DNA from: Polaromonas sp. AET17H-212
GTDB taxonomy: Bacteria > Pseudomonadota > Gammaproteobacteria > Burkholderiales > Burkholderiaceae_C
Direction: 5' to 3'
NCBI RefSeq assembly: GCF_002379085.1
Contig: NZ_NBZW01000032.1
Span: forward strand, 1-45,386
DNA length: 45,386 nucleotides
Shown: piece after piece, positions 24,293-32,811 of the stretch
Numbering within the stretch: position 1 is the first letter of the stretch
Layout of the letters: each line of letters begins with the position of its first letter
Notes under the pieces: model-generated
Database searches by the model: none
Seen by the model: only the letters and a program-made list of their open reading frames with translations
What the model was told of the DNA's origin: nothing
Made by a program: the position numbers and the translations under genes

Positions 24293-24363
24293 AAACGACA
24301 AAAGGCAGATGCCGGATGGTAGGGCATGCAGACCTCGAGCAGGCGGGGCCTTCCAGAGGCCCC

Positions 24364-24702
24364 CTACTTCGGGGTCACTGAAATCTGTATCGACGCGTAC
24401 CAGGCGGCCAGGTCGTCGATCTCCTGGTCGGTCAGCGGTTTGGCAATCACGCCCATCACCTCGTGCTGGCGTTTGCCGCTGCGGTAGTTTTTCAGCTGCT
24501 CCACCGTGTAGATGGCCGGCTGTCCTGCGAGGTTGGGCGCATTGGGCAACTGGCTCAGGCCCAGCGGGCCGTGGCAGGTGACACACAGGGCCGCCGCCCG
24601 CGCCTGGCCGGCCACCGGGTCACGCGCCTGGGCAACCAGGGGCTGCGCCATGGCGCAGCCCATCAGCAGGCCAAGCCTCGCCAGCGTCGAAAAAGAAGTC
24701 AT
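24364..24702 (-). CDS. Small c-type cytochrome
   Basis: Secreted monohaem cytochrome of 112 aa. A signal peptide of about 25 residues (MTSFSTLARLGLLMGCAMAQ...VAQA) precedes the haem site CVTCH (about residue 40-44). The methionine ligand is probably in HEVMGVIA, and the tail DQEIDDLAAWYASI is the usual class I end. It stands between the PQQ-type dehydrogenase and the receptor and is the likely electron acceptor of the dehydrogenase in the periplasm. Confidence 0.93.
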   Translation of the reverse strand: MTSFSTLARLGLLMGCAMAQPLVAQARDPVAGQARAAALCVTCHGPLGLSQLPNAPNLAGQPAIYTVEQLKNYRSGKRQHEVMGVIAKPLTDQEIDDLAAWYASIQISVTPK

Positions 24703-24714
24703 CGCGGGCCTTTC

Positions 24715-24755
24715 GAAAAAGCAGCGCGCCCGAACCGCCGGTTCAGGCGCGCTGC
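24715..24755 (-). terminator. Hairpin with T-run between dehydrogenase and cytochrome genes
   Basis: Arms GCAGCGCGCC/GGCGCGCTGC and, inside them, GAACC/GGTTC form a stem of about 16 bp with one mismatch and a 3-nt loop. On the minus strand five T residues follow. It may stop or attenuate transcription past the dehydrogenase gene, or protect the mRNA 3' end. Confidence 0.7.
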
Positions 24756-24789
24756 ACGATGAGATTGAGATCGAACGCCAACGCCTGGC

Positions 24790-26085
24790 TCAGGGTCCGG
24801 TGTAACTGATGCGGTAGATCGCGCCGGCAAAATCGTCCGACACCAGCAGGGAGCCGTCGGGCAGGTTGGCCACGTCCACCGGCCGGCCGCGGTACTGGCG
24901 CGTCTCGGGGTCCAGCCAGCCCTCGGCAAACACCTCGGTCTTGTCGGCCGAACCGTTGGCCTTGAGGCTGGTGAACATGATGCGCGCGCCTATCGGCTCG
25001 GTGCGGTTCCAGGAACCGTGCTGTGCCGAAAAGATGCCACCCTGGTACTTGGCCGGGAATTTCTTGCCGGTGTAGAAGGTCAGGCCCAGATCGGCTGCAT
25101 GCGCGTCGGTCAGGACCTCGGCAGCGGTCACATTGGGTGGCAGCGGGTCCTTGTCGTAACCATGCTCGGTGATGCGGGTCTTGCCCTGGATCCAGGGGTA
25201 ACCGAAGAACTGGCCGGCCTTGGTGACCCGGTTGATTTCACCGGCGGGAATCAGGTCGCCCATGCCGTCGGTCTGGTTGTCGGTGAACCACAACTCATTG
25301 TTCTTCGGATTGAATTCCAGCCCCACGGAGTTGCGGATGCCGCGCGCATAGACCTCTCGCTTGCTGCCGTCAAACGGGTTCATGCGGACAATCCCGCCGA
25401 TGCCCAGCCCGTCATACAGCTTGAGCTTGTCGCGCGGCTGCACGTTGTGCGGTTGCCCCAGCGTGATGTACAGCATGCCGTCCTTGCCGACCCGGCAGGT
25501 GCGCGCGCCGTGGTTGTAGCTTTCTTCCTCCACCGGAATCAGCTTGCCCTGCGGCACCACCTCGATGACCGCCACGTCCGGGCCTTCATAGAAAAACTCG
25601 GCCGCCGGAAAATTGAGCACCCGGTTGTGTTCGGCCACGATCAGGAAACCGTCCCGCGTCCAGCAGACCCCATTGGGCACGCTGAACTTGAGCGAGGGCG
25701 CAAACGACTTCACCTCGGTGGCCATCTCGCCGCTGTTGCGGTTGGTCACGGCCCAGACCGTGGTCTTGCGCGTGCCGACAAACAGCATGTTGGTCGACGG
25801 CGCCACCGCCATGTGGCGGGCATCGGGCACCACCGCGTACAGGGAAATCTTGAAGCCTGGTGGCAGCTTGATGCGCTTGAGGTTTTCGCGGATGGCGTCC
25901 GCATTCGGCCCGGTCTGCGGCACGACCGGAATGTTCAGGTCCGTCGTCGCCACCTTCATCTGCTTGAGTTTTTCGATGTTCGCCGGCGGCCCCACTGGAG
26001 CCGCCGGCGGCACCTGAGCCATCGCCATGCCTGCCAGACCCAGAAGTGCAGCGGCAAGCGCACAAGACCTTGTTTTTGTATCCAC
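24790..26085 (-). CDS. PQQ-type sorbosone/aldose dehydrogenase family protein
   Basis: Periplasmic beta-propeller protein of 431 aa from a GTG start at 26085, chosen because GAGGAGG lies 5 nt upstream and because it yields the signal peptide ...SCALAAALLGLAGMAMAQ. The fold fits the soluble PQQ glucose/sorbosone dehydrogenase family: NGVCWTRDGFLIVAEHN, the probable catalytic His192 in SYNHGART, Arg251 in GIRNSVGLEFNP, and WFTDNQTDGMGD. Substrate is not evident; these enzymes oxidise aldoses or other polyols. The next genes encode a cytochrome c and a PqqU-like receptor, giving a consistent set. PQQ binding itself is inferred. Confidence 0.88.
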   Translation of the reverse strand: MDTKTRSCALAAALLGLAGMAMAQVPPAAPVGPPANIEKLKQMKVATTDLNIPVVPQTGPNADAIRENLKRIKLPPGFKISLYAVVPDARHMAVAPSTNMLFVGTRKTTVWAVTNRNSGEMATEVKSFAPSLKFSVPNGVCWTRDGFLIVAEHNRVLNFPAAEFFYEGPDVAVIEVVPQGKLIPVEEESYNHGARTCRVGKDGMLYITLGQPHNVQPRDKLKLYDGLGIGGIVRMNPFDGSKREVYARGIRNSVGLEFNPKNNELWFTDNQTDGMGDLIPAGEINRVTKAGQFFGYPWIQGKTRITEHGYDKDPLPPNVTAAEVLTDAHAADLGLTFYTGKKFPAKYQGGIFSAQHGSWNRTEPIGARIMFTSLKANGSADKTEVFAEGWLDPETRQYRGRPVDVANLPDGSLLVSDDFAGAIYRISYTGP

Positions 26086-26385
26086 AACAGCCTCCTCGAT
26101 ATAAACAGATGCCGAGTTTCCGCGGATGGAAGTCACCCGCGCAGCACTGAACCTGAAAATACAGGAGGCACTTTCCCTCCAGGAACTTCGCGAGAAAGCG
26201 TTGCCTTCTGCGCCCGCCCCGATGCGCCCAGCCAGCCTTGACAGGTTGGAACGAATGCTAGTCCTGCCTTTTTTTCCTGGCAAGCAGTGACGAAGGTCGC
26301 GCGGCCCGGATTTCACGCCAGAGCGGTGTTTACCCTAGGGGCTATTTCTGCCGCGCATGATCCATGTCAATCACGCTGCGCGGCA
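26086..26385. other. Intergenic region upstream of dehydrogenase
   Basis: About 300 bp between the dehydrogenase start and the DadA stop. Apart from the GAGGAGG ribosome site at 26091-26097 I see no clear promoter or gene. The open frame of the dehydrogenase runs upstream through it, but the translated part has no domain features. Confidence 0.4.
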
Positions 26386-27675
26386 TCAAATCCCGAGGAA
26401 ACCAAACCTGAGTTCCGGCCGTTGCCCGTCGATCAGCTCGGCGATGGCCTTGCCCGACCCGGCGCCGTGGGTCCAGCCCAGCGTTCCGTGGCCGGCGTTC
26501 ACCCAGAGCTTGCCGACCTGGGTCCTGCCGATGCAGGGAATGTTGGTTGGCGTCGCGGGACGCAGGCCTGCCCAGAAGTTGGGCTGGCCGCCCTGTGCCT
26601 CATTGCGGGTGTCGCACACGCCCGGCAACACCTGCTCGATGCGGTCGGCCAGCATCTGGCAGCGCGCCCTGGCCAGCGGCGTGTCCAGCGACAGGCTGTA
26701 ACCCGCCACCTCGATGGTGCCGGCGACACGCAGGGTGTCCCCCAGACGGCTGATGGCGCACTTGACCTCGTCATCGATGGTGCTGACCCAGGGCGCGAGT
26801 TCGGGCTTGAGCAGCTTGAAGGTGGCGCTGTAGCCCTTGCCCGGATAAATGGACAGGTCCACACCGACCGTGCGCAGCAAGGGGGCCGACCAGGAACCAC
26901 AGGCCACCACGAAGGCGTCGGCACGCCACGACAGCAACTCGCCGGTGCTGCGCTTCCGTAGCTTGACCGCGCTGATCTCGCCGCCGGTTTTCTCCAGCCG
27001 CACGATGTCGTGTTCGTAGACAAACTGCACGCCGGCCGCTGCGCACCGACGCGCCAGTTCCTGGGTGAACACCCGCGCGTCACCGCTTTCGTCGCTGGCG
27101 GTGTAGGTGGCGCCCACGATGTGATCGGCAAACGAGCGGTAGGCCGGTTCGATGGCAAACAGCTCGCTGGGGCGGATCACCTGGCGGTCCACGCCGAAGC
27201 TGCGCATCAGCGCGGCGGCCTCGGCCGCTGCGTCAAACGACTTCTGGTCGGTGTAGTAATGCGCGATGCCGCGCTCCAGCCGGTTGTAGGCAATGCCGGT
27301 GCCCTGCACGATGTCCTTGAGCGCTGCGTGGCTGTAGGCGCCCAGCGCCACGATCTGCTCGACATTGCGGCGAAAGGCCGTGTCGCTGCACTGGCTTAAA
27401 AACTCCAGGCCCCAGCGCCACTGGCGCCAGTCCAGCCGGGGCCGGAACAGCAACGGTGCATCGCTGCGAAACATCCATTTCAGCAGCTTGGCCGGCGCCT
27501 CCGGGTTGGCCCAGGGCTCGCAGTAGCTGACAGAGATCTGCGCGGCATTGGCAAAACTGGTTTCCATGGCGGCGCCGCTCTGGCGTTCGACCACCGTCAC
27601 CTCGTGCCCGCGCTGGGCCAAATGCCAGGCCGTACTGACACCGATGATTCCGGCGCCCATCACAATGATTTTCAT
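26386..27675 (-). CDS. dadA: D-amino acid dehydrogenase (FAD)
   Basis: FAD-dependent enzyme of 429 aa that oxidises D-amino acids to keto acids at the membrane, feeding electrons to quinone. It begins MKIIVMGAGIIGVSTAWHLA with the GxGxxG dinucleotide fold. Other family segments are MFRSDAPLLFRPRLDW, YPGKGYSATF and GRTQVGKLWVNAGHGTLGWTHGAGSG near the end. It is divergent from an ArgP-like regulator across 82 bp. No alanine racemase gene is adjacent. Confidence 0.95.
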   Translation of the reverse strand: MKIIVMGAGIIGVSTAWHLAQRGHEVTVVERQSGAAMETSFANAAQISVSYCEPWANPEAPAKLLKWMFRSDAPLLFRPRLDWRQWRWGLEFLSQCSDTAFRRNVEQIVALGAYSHAALKDIVQGTGIAYNRLERGIAHYYTDQKSFDAAAEAAALMRSFGVDRQVIRPSELFAIEPAYRSFADHIVGATYTASDESGDARVFTQELARRCAAAGVQFVYEHDIVRLEKTGGEISAVKLRKRSTGELLSWRADAFVVACGSWSAPLLRTVGVDLSIYPGKGYSATFKLLKPELAPWVSTIDDEVKCAISRLGDTLRVAGTIEVAGYSLSLDTPLARARCQMLADRIEQVLPGVCDTRNEAQGGQPNFWAGLRPATPTNIPCIGRTQVGKLWVNAGHGTLGWTHGAGSGKAIAELIDGQRPELRFGFLGI

Positions 27676-27705
27676 GGGCGCTAGTCTGGAGGAGCTTGCC
27701 GCAAA

Positions 27706-27751
27706 TTAACAGTATCGTTAAACTCTTTGGCAAATCATTAGGAAGGCTAAT
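27706..27751. promoter_or_regulatory. Two inverted repeats between dadA and LysR gene
   Basis: TTAAC-N6-GTTAA (27706-27721) and ATTAG-N5-CTAAT (27737-27751) are perfect. The first is of the LysR-type T-N-A shape, and the second lies near the regulator start. They are candidates for sites controlling dadA and the regulator itself. Confidence 0.5.
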
Positions 27752-27757
27752 AAGCCT

Positions 27758-28660
27758 ATGTACGATCCCCTTGCCCTCGAATGCCTGGCCGCCATTGTCG
27801 AAGAAGGCGGTTTTGAGCGTGCCGCCCAGCGTCTGAACGTCACCCAATCGGCCATCTCGCAGCGCCTGCGGGTGCTGGAGGGCCAGGTCGGCGCCATCCT
27901 GATCGTGCGCAGCCGGCCGCTGCAAGCCACCTCGGCCGGCAAACTGCTGCTCAAACACACACGCCAGCTTCGCCTGATACGCGCCGACCTGGAACGCGAC
28001 CTCAAGGAGCTGGCGCCGGGCCTGTCGGGCGGCGTCCGCGAGGAAGAGCGCATCTCGATTGCGGTCAACGCGGACAGCATTGCAAGCTGGGCGCTGGACG
28101 CCCTGACCGGCCTCGTCAGACAGGGCCTGCCCGTCGAGATCATCGTCGACGACCAGGACTTCACGCACGACTGGCTGCGCCAGGGCCATGTGCTGGGCTG
28201 CGTCACCACCCTGAAGCAGGCGCTGCGCGGCTGCAAGGTGGCCCAGCTCGGCGCCATGAACTATGTCGCCGTGGCCGGGCCGGCTTATGCAAAAAACCAC
28301 CTGCCCGGCGGGCTGGACGCGTCGAATTTTCGCGCCCTCACCTATGTGGCGTTCAACCGCAAGGACGACATGCAAAGCGAGTTTGTCGCCCGGGCCGTCG
28401 GCCTCAAGCGGGTTTCGTTGAGCCAGCTGTTTGTCCCCAGCTCCGAGGGGCAGCTGCGCGCCGCCCTGGCTGGATGGGGGGTCAGCGTGTTGCCGGAGCT
28501 TCTCGTGCGCGGCTTGATCGACGACGGCGAGCTGGTCAATGTCGCGCCCCAGCACACGCTGCCGGTGCAGCTGTTCTGGCACTGCTGGAACCTGGAATCG
28601 GCTGTGCTGGACTCGATCTCCGCCGCGCTGACCTCCGAAGCCGACAAGCTGCTGCACTGA
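27758..28660 (+). CDS. LysR-family regulator, ArgP/LysG-like
   Basis: DNA-binding regulator of 300 aa. The HTH has the ArgP-type sequence IVEEGGFERAAQRLNVTQSAISQRLRVLE, followed by VRSRPLQATSAGKLLLKH. ArgP proteins sense lysine or arginine. GGAAGG lies 11 nt before the ATG. Placement opposite dadA suggests that it controls D-amino-acid use, perhaps in response to a basic amino acid; that is inferred from position. Confidence 0.9.
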   Translation: MYDPLALECLAAIVEEGGFERAAQRLNVTQSAISQRLRVLEGQVGAILIVRSRPLQATSAGKLLLKHTRQLRLIRADLERDLKELAPGLSGGVREEERISIAVNADSIASWALDALTGLVRQGLPVEIIVDDQDFTHDWLRQGHVLGCVTTLKQALRGCKVAQLGAMNYVAVAGPAYAKNHLPGGLDASNFRALTYVAFNRKDDMQSEFVARAVGLKRVSLSQLFVPSSEGQLRAALAGWGVSVLPELLVRGLIDDGELVNVAPQHTLPVQLFWHCWNLESAVLDSISAALTSEADKLLH

Positions 28661-28713
28661 GCCCGGCCGTCTTTGCGCGAAAATGGCGGTTTGTCATTCC
28701 ACCAAGACCCGCC

Positions 28714-29190
28714 ATGAACATCGAAAAAGACACCGCCGTGACCCTGCGCTTCAAGGTCTCCGAAATCGGGGGCAAGCTGATTGAAGAAAGCAAGGAGCCC
28801 ATGGTTTACCTGCACGGAGGGTATGGCAACACCTTGCCCAAGATCGAGGAAGCACTGGAAGGAAAAACACGCGGCTACCAGACCACGCTGGAACTGCAAC
28901 CCGAAGACGCCTTTGGCCTGCGTGACGAAGCGCTGCTGCGAACCATTCCAAAAAGCCAGTTCCCGCCCGGCGTGAAAGTCGGCGGCCAGCTCGAAGGCCG
29001 CGACAACGACGGCAAGACGCATGCCTTCACCGTGACAAAAATCAAGGGCGACACCGTCATGATGGACGGCAACCACCCGCTGGCCGGCAAGGCGCTGCGT
29101 TTCAGCCTGACCGTTACCGATGTGCGCAAGGCCAGCGATGAAGAAATTGCGCACCGCCATGTGCATGGCGAGCACGGGCATCACCACTGA
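28714..29190 (+). CDS. slyD: FKBP-type peptidyl-prolyl isomerase, SlyD-like
   Basis: Cytoplasmic prolyl isomerase and chaperone of 158 aa. The FKBP domain is split by the insert-in-flap domain (about residues 66-128: PEDAFGLRDEALLRTIPKS ... DGNHPLAG). The tail HRHVHGEHGHHH is His-rich and should bind nickel or zinc, though it is much shorter than in E. coli. The start at 28714 was chosen from the domain boundary. A small hairpin CCTCAGG/CCTGAGG follows at 29212-29229. Confidence 0.93.
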   Translation: MNIEKDTAVTLRFKVSEIGGKLIEESKEPMVYLHGGYGNTLPKIEEALEGKTRGYQTTLELQPEDAFGLRDEALLRTIPKSQFPPGVKVGGQLEGRDNDGKTHAFTVTKIKGDTVMMDGNHPLAGKALRFSLTVTDVRKASDEEIAHRHVHGEHGHHH

Positions 29191-29623
29191 ACTGAAGGGT
29201 CAGGCAGGCCGCCTCAGGCCTTCCTGAGGTAACAGGCCTTGAGCATGAGGCTGCCGGCGCCCATCTTGCAGTCCACCTCACGGTCGCCGCCGGCCAGCTG
29301 GACAAAAAACCGGTTGCCAGTCATGCACGGAAAGTTGCTGCATGCGCTTAGGGTTCATCAACAATCTCCGCTTGGTACTTGCAGGAGAAACCTGTCGCAG
29401 CAGTCCTGCCTTCGTGGCTGGGGTCAGCGCGGGTGCGCTCGGCCAACGGCAAAAGAAAACCGGCGTGCACCGTGCCTGAAGTCGCAATCAGCATCAGCCC
29501 AAGCTGGACACCCTCAGACTCAACAAGCGCTACATCACAGGCAGAACCCGATCGCCACCACGCTTGACCCTGGGATGGGGGTCTTTCACCGGCACTGGTG
29601 AGATCAAGAAATACCGCAAGACT
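29191..29623. other. Gene-poor junction before the transketolase operon
   Basis: About 430 bp without a normal gene. The left part holds a short open frame that looks like a gene remnant (29214-29324, minus). The rest (29340-29620) has no recognisable coding sequence or repeat. This may be the border of the inserted catabolic segment to the right. Confidence 0.4.
29214..29324 (-). pseudogene. Possible gene remnant (36 codons)
   Basis: The frame ATG at 29324 to TGA at 29214 reads MTGNRFFVQLAGGDREVDC...CYLRKA, with about 80% G or C at third positions, as in real genes here. It is blocked upstream by a stop after about ten more codons. I do not recognise the family; it may be the end of a decayed gene. 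Confidence 0.3.
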
Positions 29624-30631
29624 TCAGCCCAACCAAGCCTTGATGCGTGAGCCGAACACTTCGCGGCTGATGCCATAGCGGTCATGGAGCGTAGGCAAAG
29701 CGCCGGCATCCAAGAACGCATCCGGCAAGCCGGCTAGCTTGAAACTTGCCGGCTGGACACTGTGGCGGAGCAGCGCGCTAGCCACAGCTTCCCCAAGGCC
29801 GCCGACAACAGAATGATTTTCAGCCACCACCACCAGCCGGTGCTTGTAGCGCACGGCCTCCACGATGGTTGCTTCGTCCAGCGGCTTGATTGTCGGGCAG
29901 TGCAGCACTGCGACGTCGACCTTGTCTGCGGCCAGGTCCTTGGCGACTTCCAGTGCGCGCATGGTCATGATGCCGCTGGCAATCACCAAGACGTCGGCGC
30001 CTTCGCGGAGCATCTTGGCCTTGCCCAGCTCAAACTTGTAGCCTTCAATCTCATCAAGCACCAGCGGCACGTTCCCTCGAAGTATGCGCATATAAACCGG
30101 CCCCTTGTGTTCGGCAATCTGCGGCACTGCCTGTTCGAGGTCGAGCGCGTCACACGGATCAACGACGGTCAGCCCAGGTATGGCGCGCATCATGGCCAAG
30201 TCCTCGGTCGCCTGGTGGCTAGGACCGTAACCGGTGGTCAGGCCGGGCAGCGCGCAGCAGATCTTGACGTTAAGGTTCTCCTCGGCGATCACCTGGTGGA
30301 TGAAGTCGTAGGCCCGTCGTGTCCCGAAGACCGCATAAGTGGTGGCAAACGGAACCAGCCCTTCCTTCGCCATGCCGCCGGCTGCTCCCATGAGAAGCTG
30401 CTCGGCCATCCCCATCTGGAAGAAGCGTTCAGGATAGGCCTGGGCGAACAGGTGCAGGTCAGTGTATTTGGCCAGATCCGCAGTCAAGCCGACGACATCG
30501 GTGCGCGAGGCCGCGTATTCCACCAGCGCCTTGCCAAACGGAGCAGCCTTCACGCGCTGCCCCTCTGAAGCGATGGAGGCGATCATCGCCGAGGTGGTGA
30601 GGCGAGGCTTTTTCTCTACGACGGTGTTCAT
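29624..30631 (-). CDS. Transketolase C-terminal subunit
   Basis: The pyrimidine-binding and C-terminal part of a split transketolase, 335 aa. The ThDP-activating Glu is in GMAEQLLMGAAGG, and TTGYGPSHQATEDLAMMRAIPG carries the conserved His. The last third is the transketolase C domain (EGADVLVIASGIMT, VVVAENHSVVGGLGEAV). It starts inside the stop codon of the N-terminal subunit gene (ATGA at 30628-30631). Split transketolases occur in special sugar pathways, such as apiose and sulfoquinovose breakdown, as well as in vitamin routes. Confidence 0.94.
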   Translation of the reverse strand: MNTVVEKKPRLTTSAMIASIASEGQRVKAAPFGKALVEYAASRTDVVGLTADLAKYTDLHLFAQAYPERFFQMGMAEQLLMGAAGGMAKEGLVPFATTYAVFGTRRAYDFIHQVIAEENLNVKICCALPGLTTGYGPSHQATEDLAMMRAIPGLTVVDPCDALDLEQAVPQIAEHKGPVYMRILRGNVPLVLDEIEGYKFELGKAKMLREGADVLVIASGIMTMRALEVAKDLAADKVDVAVLHCPTIKPLDEATIVEAVRYKHRLVVVAENHSVVGGLGEAVASALLRHSVQPASFKLAGLPDAFLDAGALPTLHDRYGISREVFGSRIKAWLG

Positions 30632-31485
30632 GCCGATGCTCCTGCGACGTAAGGGGTGGGTTGGTTTTGATCCAGAATGTCGAGGGCCTGCTGCCACTCG
30701 GGCGGATCGACGCGAATGAAGTGGTTTTTCTCGCGCTGCTCAAGGAAGGGCACGCCCTTGCCCATGAGCGTATCGAACAGGATCACGCGAGGCTTACCCT
30801 CCTTCAGAGCGCGGGCGGTGTCAAAAGCGGCATGCACTGCGGACAGGTCATTGCCCTTCACGCGCTGCACATGCCAGCCAAAGGCCGCCCATTTGTCCGC
30901 CAGCGGCTCGAAACCCAGCACCGCGGTCGAGGGGCCGTCTGCCTGCTGGTTGTTGACGTCGACCAGGCAGATCAGGTTGTCAAGGCGATGGTGCGCAGCG
31001 GCCATGGCCGCCTCCCAGGTCGAGCCCTCGTCGAGCTCACCGTCGGACATGGAGTTGTAGATGAAGGCCGGATTCTTCTTGTGCTTGAGTCCCAGCGCCA
31101 TACCAACGCCGATCACAAGGCCCTGACCCAGCGAACCGCCGGAGATTTCCATGCCCGGGGTGTAGCTGGCCATGCCCGACATGGGCAGGCGGCTGTCGTC
31201 GCTGCCGTAGGTCTCAAGCTCGCTCTCGGGGATCACGCCCGCCTCGATCAGCGCGGCGTAGTGAGCGATGGCATAGTGGCCGTGCGAAAGCAGGAAACGA
31301 TCGCGGCCCTCCCATTCAGGGTCCCGGGGGCGCAGATTCAGCGCGTGGCGGTAGGCTACGGCAAGCACGTCAGCCCAGCCCAGCGCCTGGCCGATGTAGC
31401 CTTGTCCCTGCACCTCGCCCATACGCACGGCATAGCGGCGGATGCGCCACGCGGCCGAGGCCAGCATCGTGGAGGAATGGTTCAT
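30628..31485 (-). CDS. Transketolase N-terminal subunit
   Basis: The ThDP-diphosphate-binding half, 285 aa from the ATG at 31485 (AGGAG upstream). Motifs: LLSHGHYAIAHYAAL, GMEISGGSLGQGLVIGVGMALG, and the ThDP/metal motif SDGELDEGSTWEA...LVDVNNQQADG, where the usual first Gly of GDG is Ser. It pairs with the following subunit to move a two-carbon ketol unit. It follows the TRAP permease gene by 43 bp in one minus-strand operon. Confidence 0.94.
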   Translation of the reverse strand: MNHSSTMLASAAWRIRRYAVRMGEVQGQGYIGQALGWADVLAVAYRHALNLRPRDPEWEGRDRFLLSHGHYAIAHYAALIEAGVIPESELETYGSDDSRLPMSGMASYTPGMEISGGSLGQGLVIGVGMALGLKHKKNPAFIYNSMSDGELDEGSTWEAAMAAAHHRLDNLICLVDVNNQQADGPSTAVLGFEPLADKWAAFGWHVQRVKGNDLSAVHAAFDTARALKEGKPRVILFDTLMGKGVPFLEQREKNHFIRVDPPEWQQALDILDQNQPTPYVAGASA

Positions 31486-31528
31486 TGAAATGACTCCTGT
31501 TAAAAAATGAAAATTGGATAGTTCGGCT

Positions 31529-32788
31529 TCAGCGCACGATGCTGGCCGGCACGTAGGACACCAGGGCAAGCACGCCGAACGCCACGAGGTAGAAAGGACC
31601 CAGTTCGCGCACCGTCTGCCCCACCTTGACCTTGGCCAGTGCGCTGGTGATGAACAAGGTGGTTCCGACAGGAGGGGTGTACAGGCCGATGGCGAGGTTC
31701 ACAACCATCATGATTCCGAGCTGCGTCATGTCCATGCCAATGCTTTGCGCCAGCGGCACGAACACGGGCGTCAGCAGCAATATCGCGGCCGGCAGGTCGA
31801 TAAACATGCCCAGGAAAAGCATCATCAGGTTCATCAGCAGGATGACCAGCCATTTGACATGGACGTTGGCCTGCACCCACTGGGCGATGCCCTGCGGCAT
31901 CTGGTCGTAGGTAAGCAGCCAGCCGATGGCAGCTGAGGCCATGATCACCAGCAGCACCACGCCGGTGGCCAAGCCCGCCTGAACGATCGCGTTGTTCAGT
32001 CGCTTCCAGCCCAGGTCGCGGTAGATCAGGGCCGACACCAGGCCGGCGTACAGCGTGGACAGCACTGCCACTTCGGTCGGCGTGGCGATGCCAAAGCGCA
32101 GGAAGATGATGATCAGCACTGGCAGCACGACGGCTGGCGACGCATAGAGCATGTGCCGGCTGAACGCGACGCGGTTGAACGGCGAAGTGTCGCGCGGCAG
32201 TTGGCGACGCCAGCCCACCCACCAGCACGCGGCCATGAAGCCGCCGCACATCAACAGCCCCGGAAGCACCCCAGCGACAAATAGCGAAGCGATCGAGGCG
32301 TTGGACGTCAGCGCGAACAGGATCATCGGGATCGACGGTGGAATCAGGATGTCGATCGTGGCCGCCGCCGCCAGCGTGGCCGCCGAGAATGCCGGCGGGT
32401 AGCCCAGCCGCTTGTGCCAGGGGATCATCAGCGAGCCGATCGCCGAGGCGTCGGCAACCGCCGAGCCCGACACACCGCCAAACAGCGTGGACGACAGCAC
32501 GCCTACCTGCGCCGGTCCGCCGTGGAAACGGCCGATCAGCGCGGACAACACCCCCACCAGCGCCTCGCCCAGCTTGCCGCCCATCATGAGAGTGCCGGTC
32601 AGCATGAAAAAGGGGATGGCGATCAAAGGGAAGCTCTGGACTTGCGCCACCATCTGCTGCACGAGCAGGTCGAGGGGTACCTTGTCAGAGGTAGCGGCCG
32701 CGGCCATGGCTGCCGCCAGCAGCGCGTGCGCGATGGGCATGGCGGCCACGGCCGTGACCATGAAAACGAGGAGGATCAGTGCGCTCAT
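31529..32788 (-). CDS. TRAP transporter large permease, DctM-type
   Basis: Inner-membrane protein of 419 aa with about 12 hydrophobic segments, the ion-coupled transport subunit of a TRAP system. Typical segments: IPFFMLTGTLMMGGKLGEAL, GGVSGSAVADASAIGSLMIP, PPSIPMILFA and PPVGTTLFITSALAKV. It works with the DctQ-type and DctP-type proteins encoded next to it. Confidence 0.96.
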   Translation of the reverse strand: MSALILLVFMVTAVAAMPIAHALLAAAMAAAATSDKVPLDLLVQQMVAQVQSFPLIAIPFFMLTGTLMMGGKLGEALVGVLSALIGRFHGGPAQVGVLSSTLFGGVSGSAVADASAIGSLMIPWHKRLGYPPAFSAATLAAAATIDILIPPSIPMILFALTSNASIASLFVAGVLPGLLMCGGFMAACWWVGWRRQLPRDTSPFNRVAFSRHMLYASPAVVLPVLIIIFLRFGIATPTEVAVLSTLYAGLVSALIYRDLGWKRLNNAIVQAGLATGVVLLVIMASAAIGWLLTYDQMPQGIAQWVQANVHVKWLVILLMNLMMLFLGMFIDLPAAILLLTPVFVPLAQSIGMDMTQLGIMMVVNLAIGLYTPPVGTTLFITSALAKVKVGQTVRELGPFYLVAFGVLALVSYVPASIVR

Positions 32789-32811
32789 GAGTTCTTTCGT
32801 GGGGTGGCGTG

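Noticed and set aside
24247..24306. CRISPR array
   Set aside because: The 7-bp units are directly adjacent with no spacers; this is a simple tandem repeat.
24222..24363. Cobalamin riboswitch upstream of the receptor or cobT
   Set aside because: No B12-box-like sequence or long structured leader is present; the space before the receptor is taken up by the 7-bp repeats, and cobT overlaps the previous gene.
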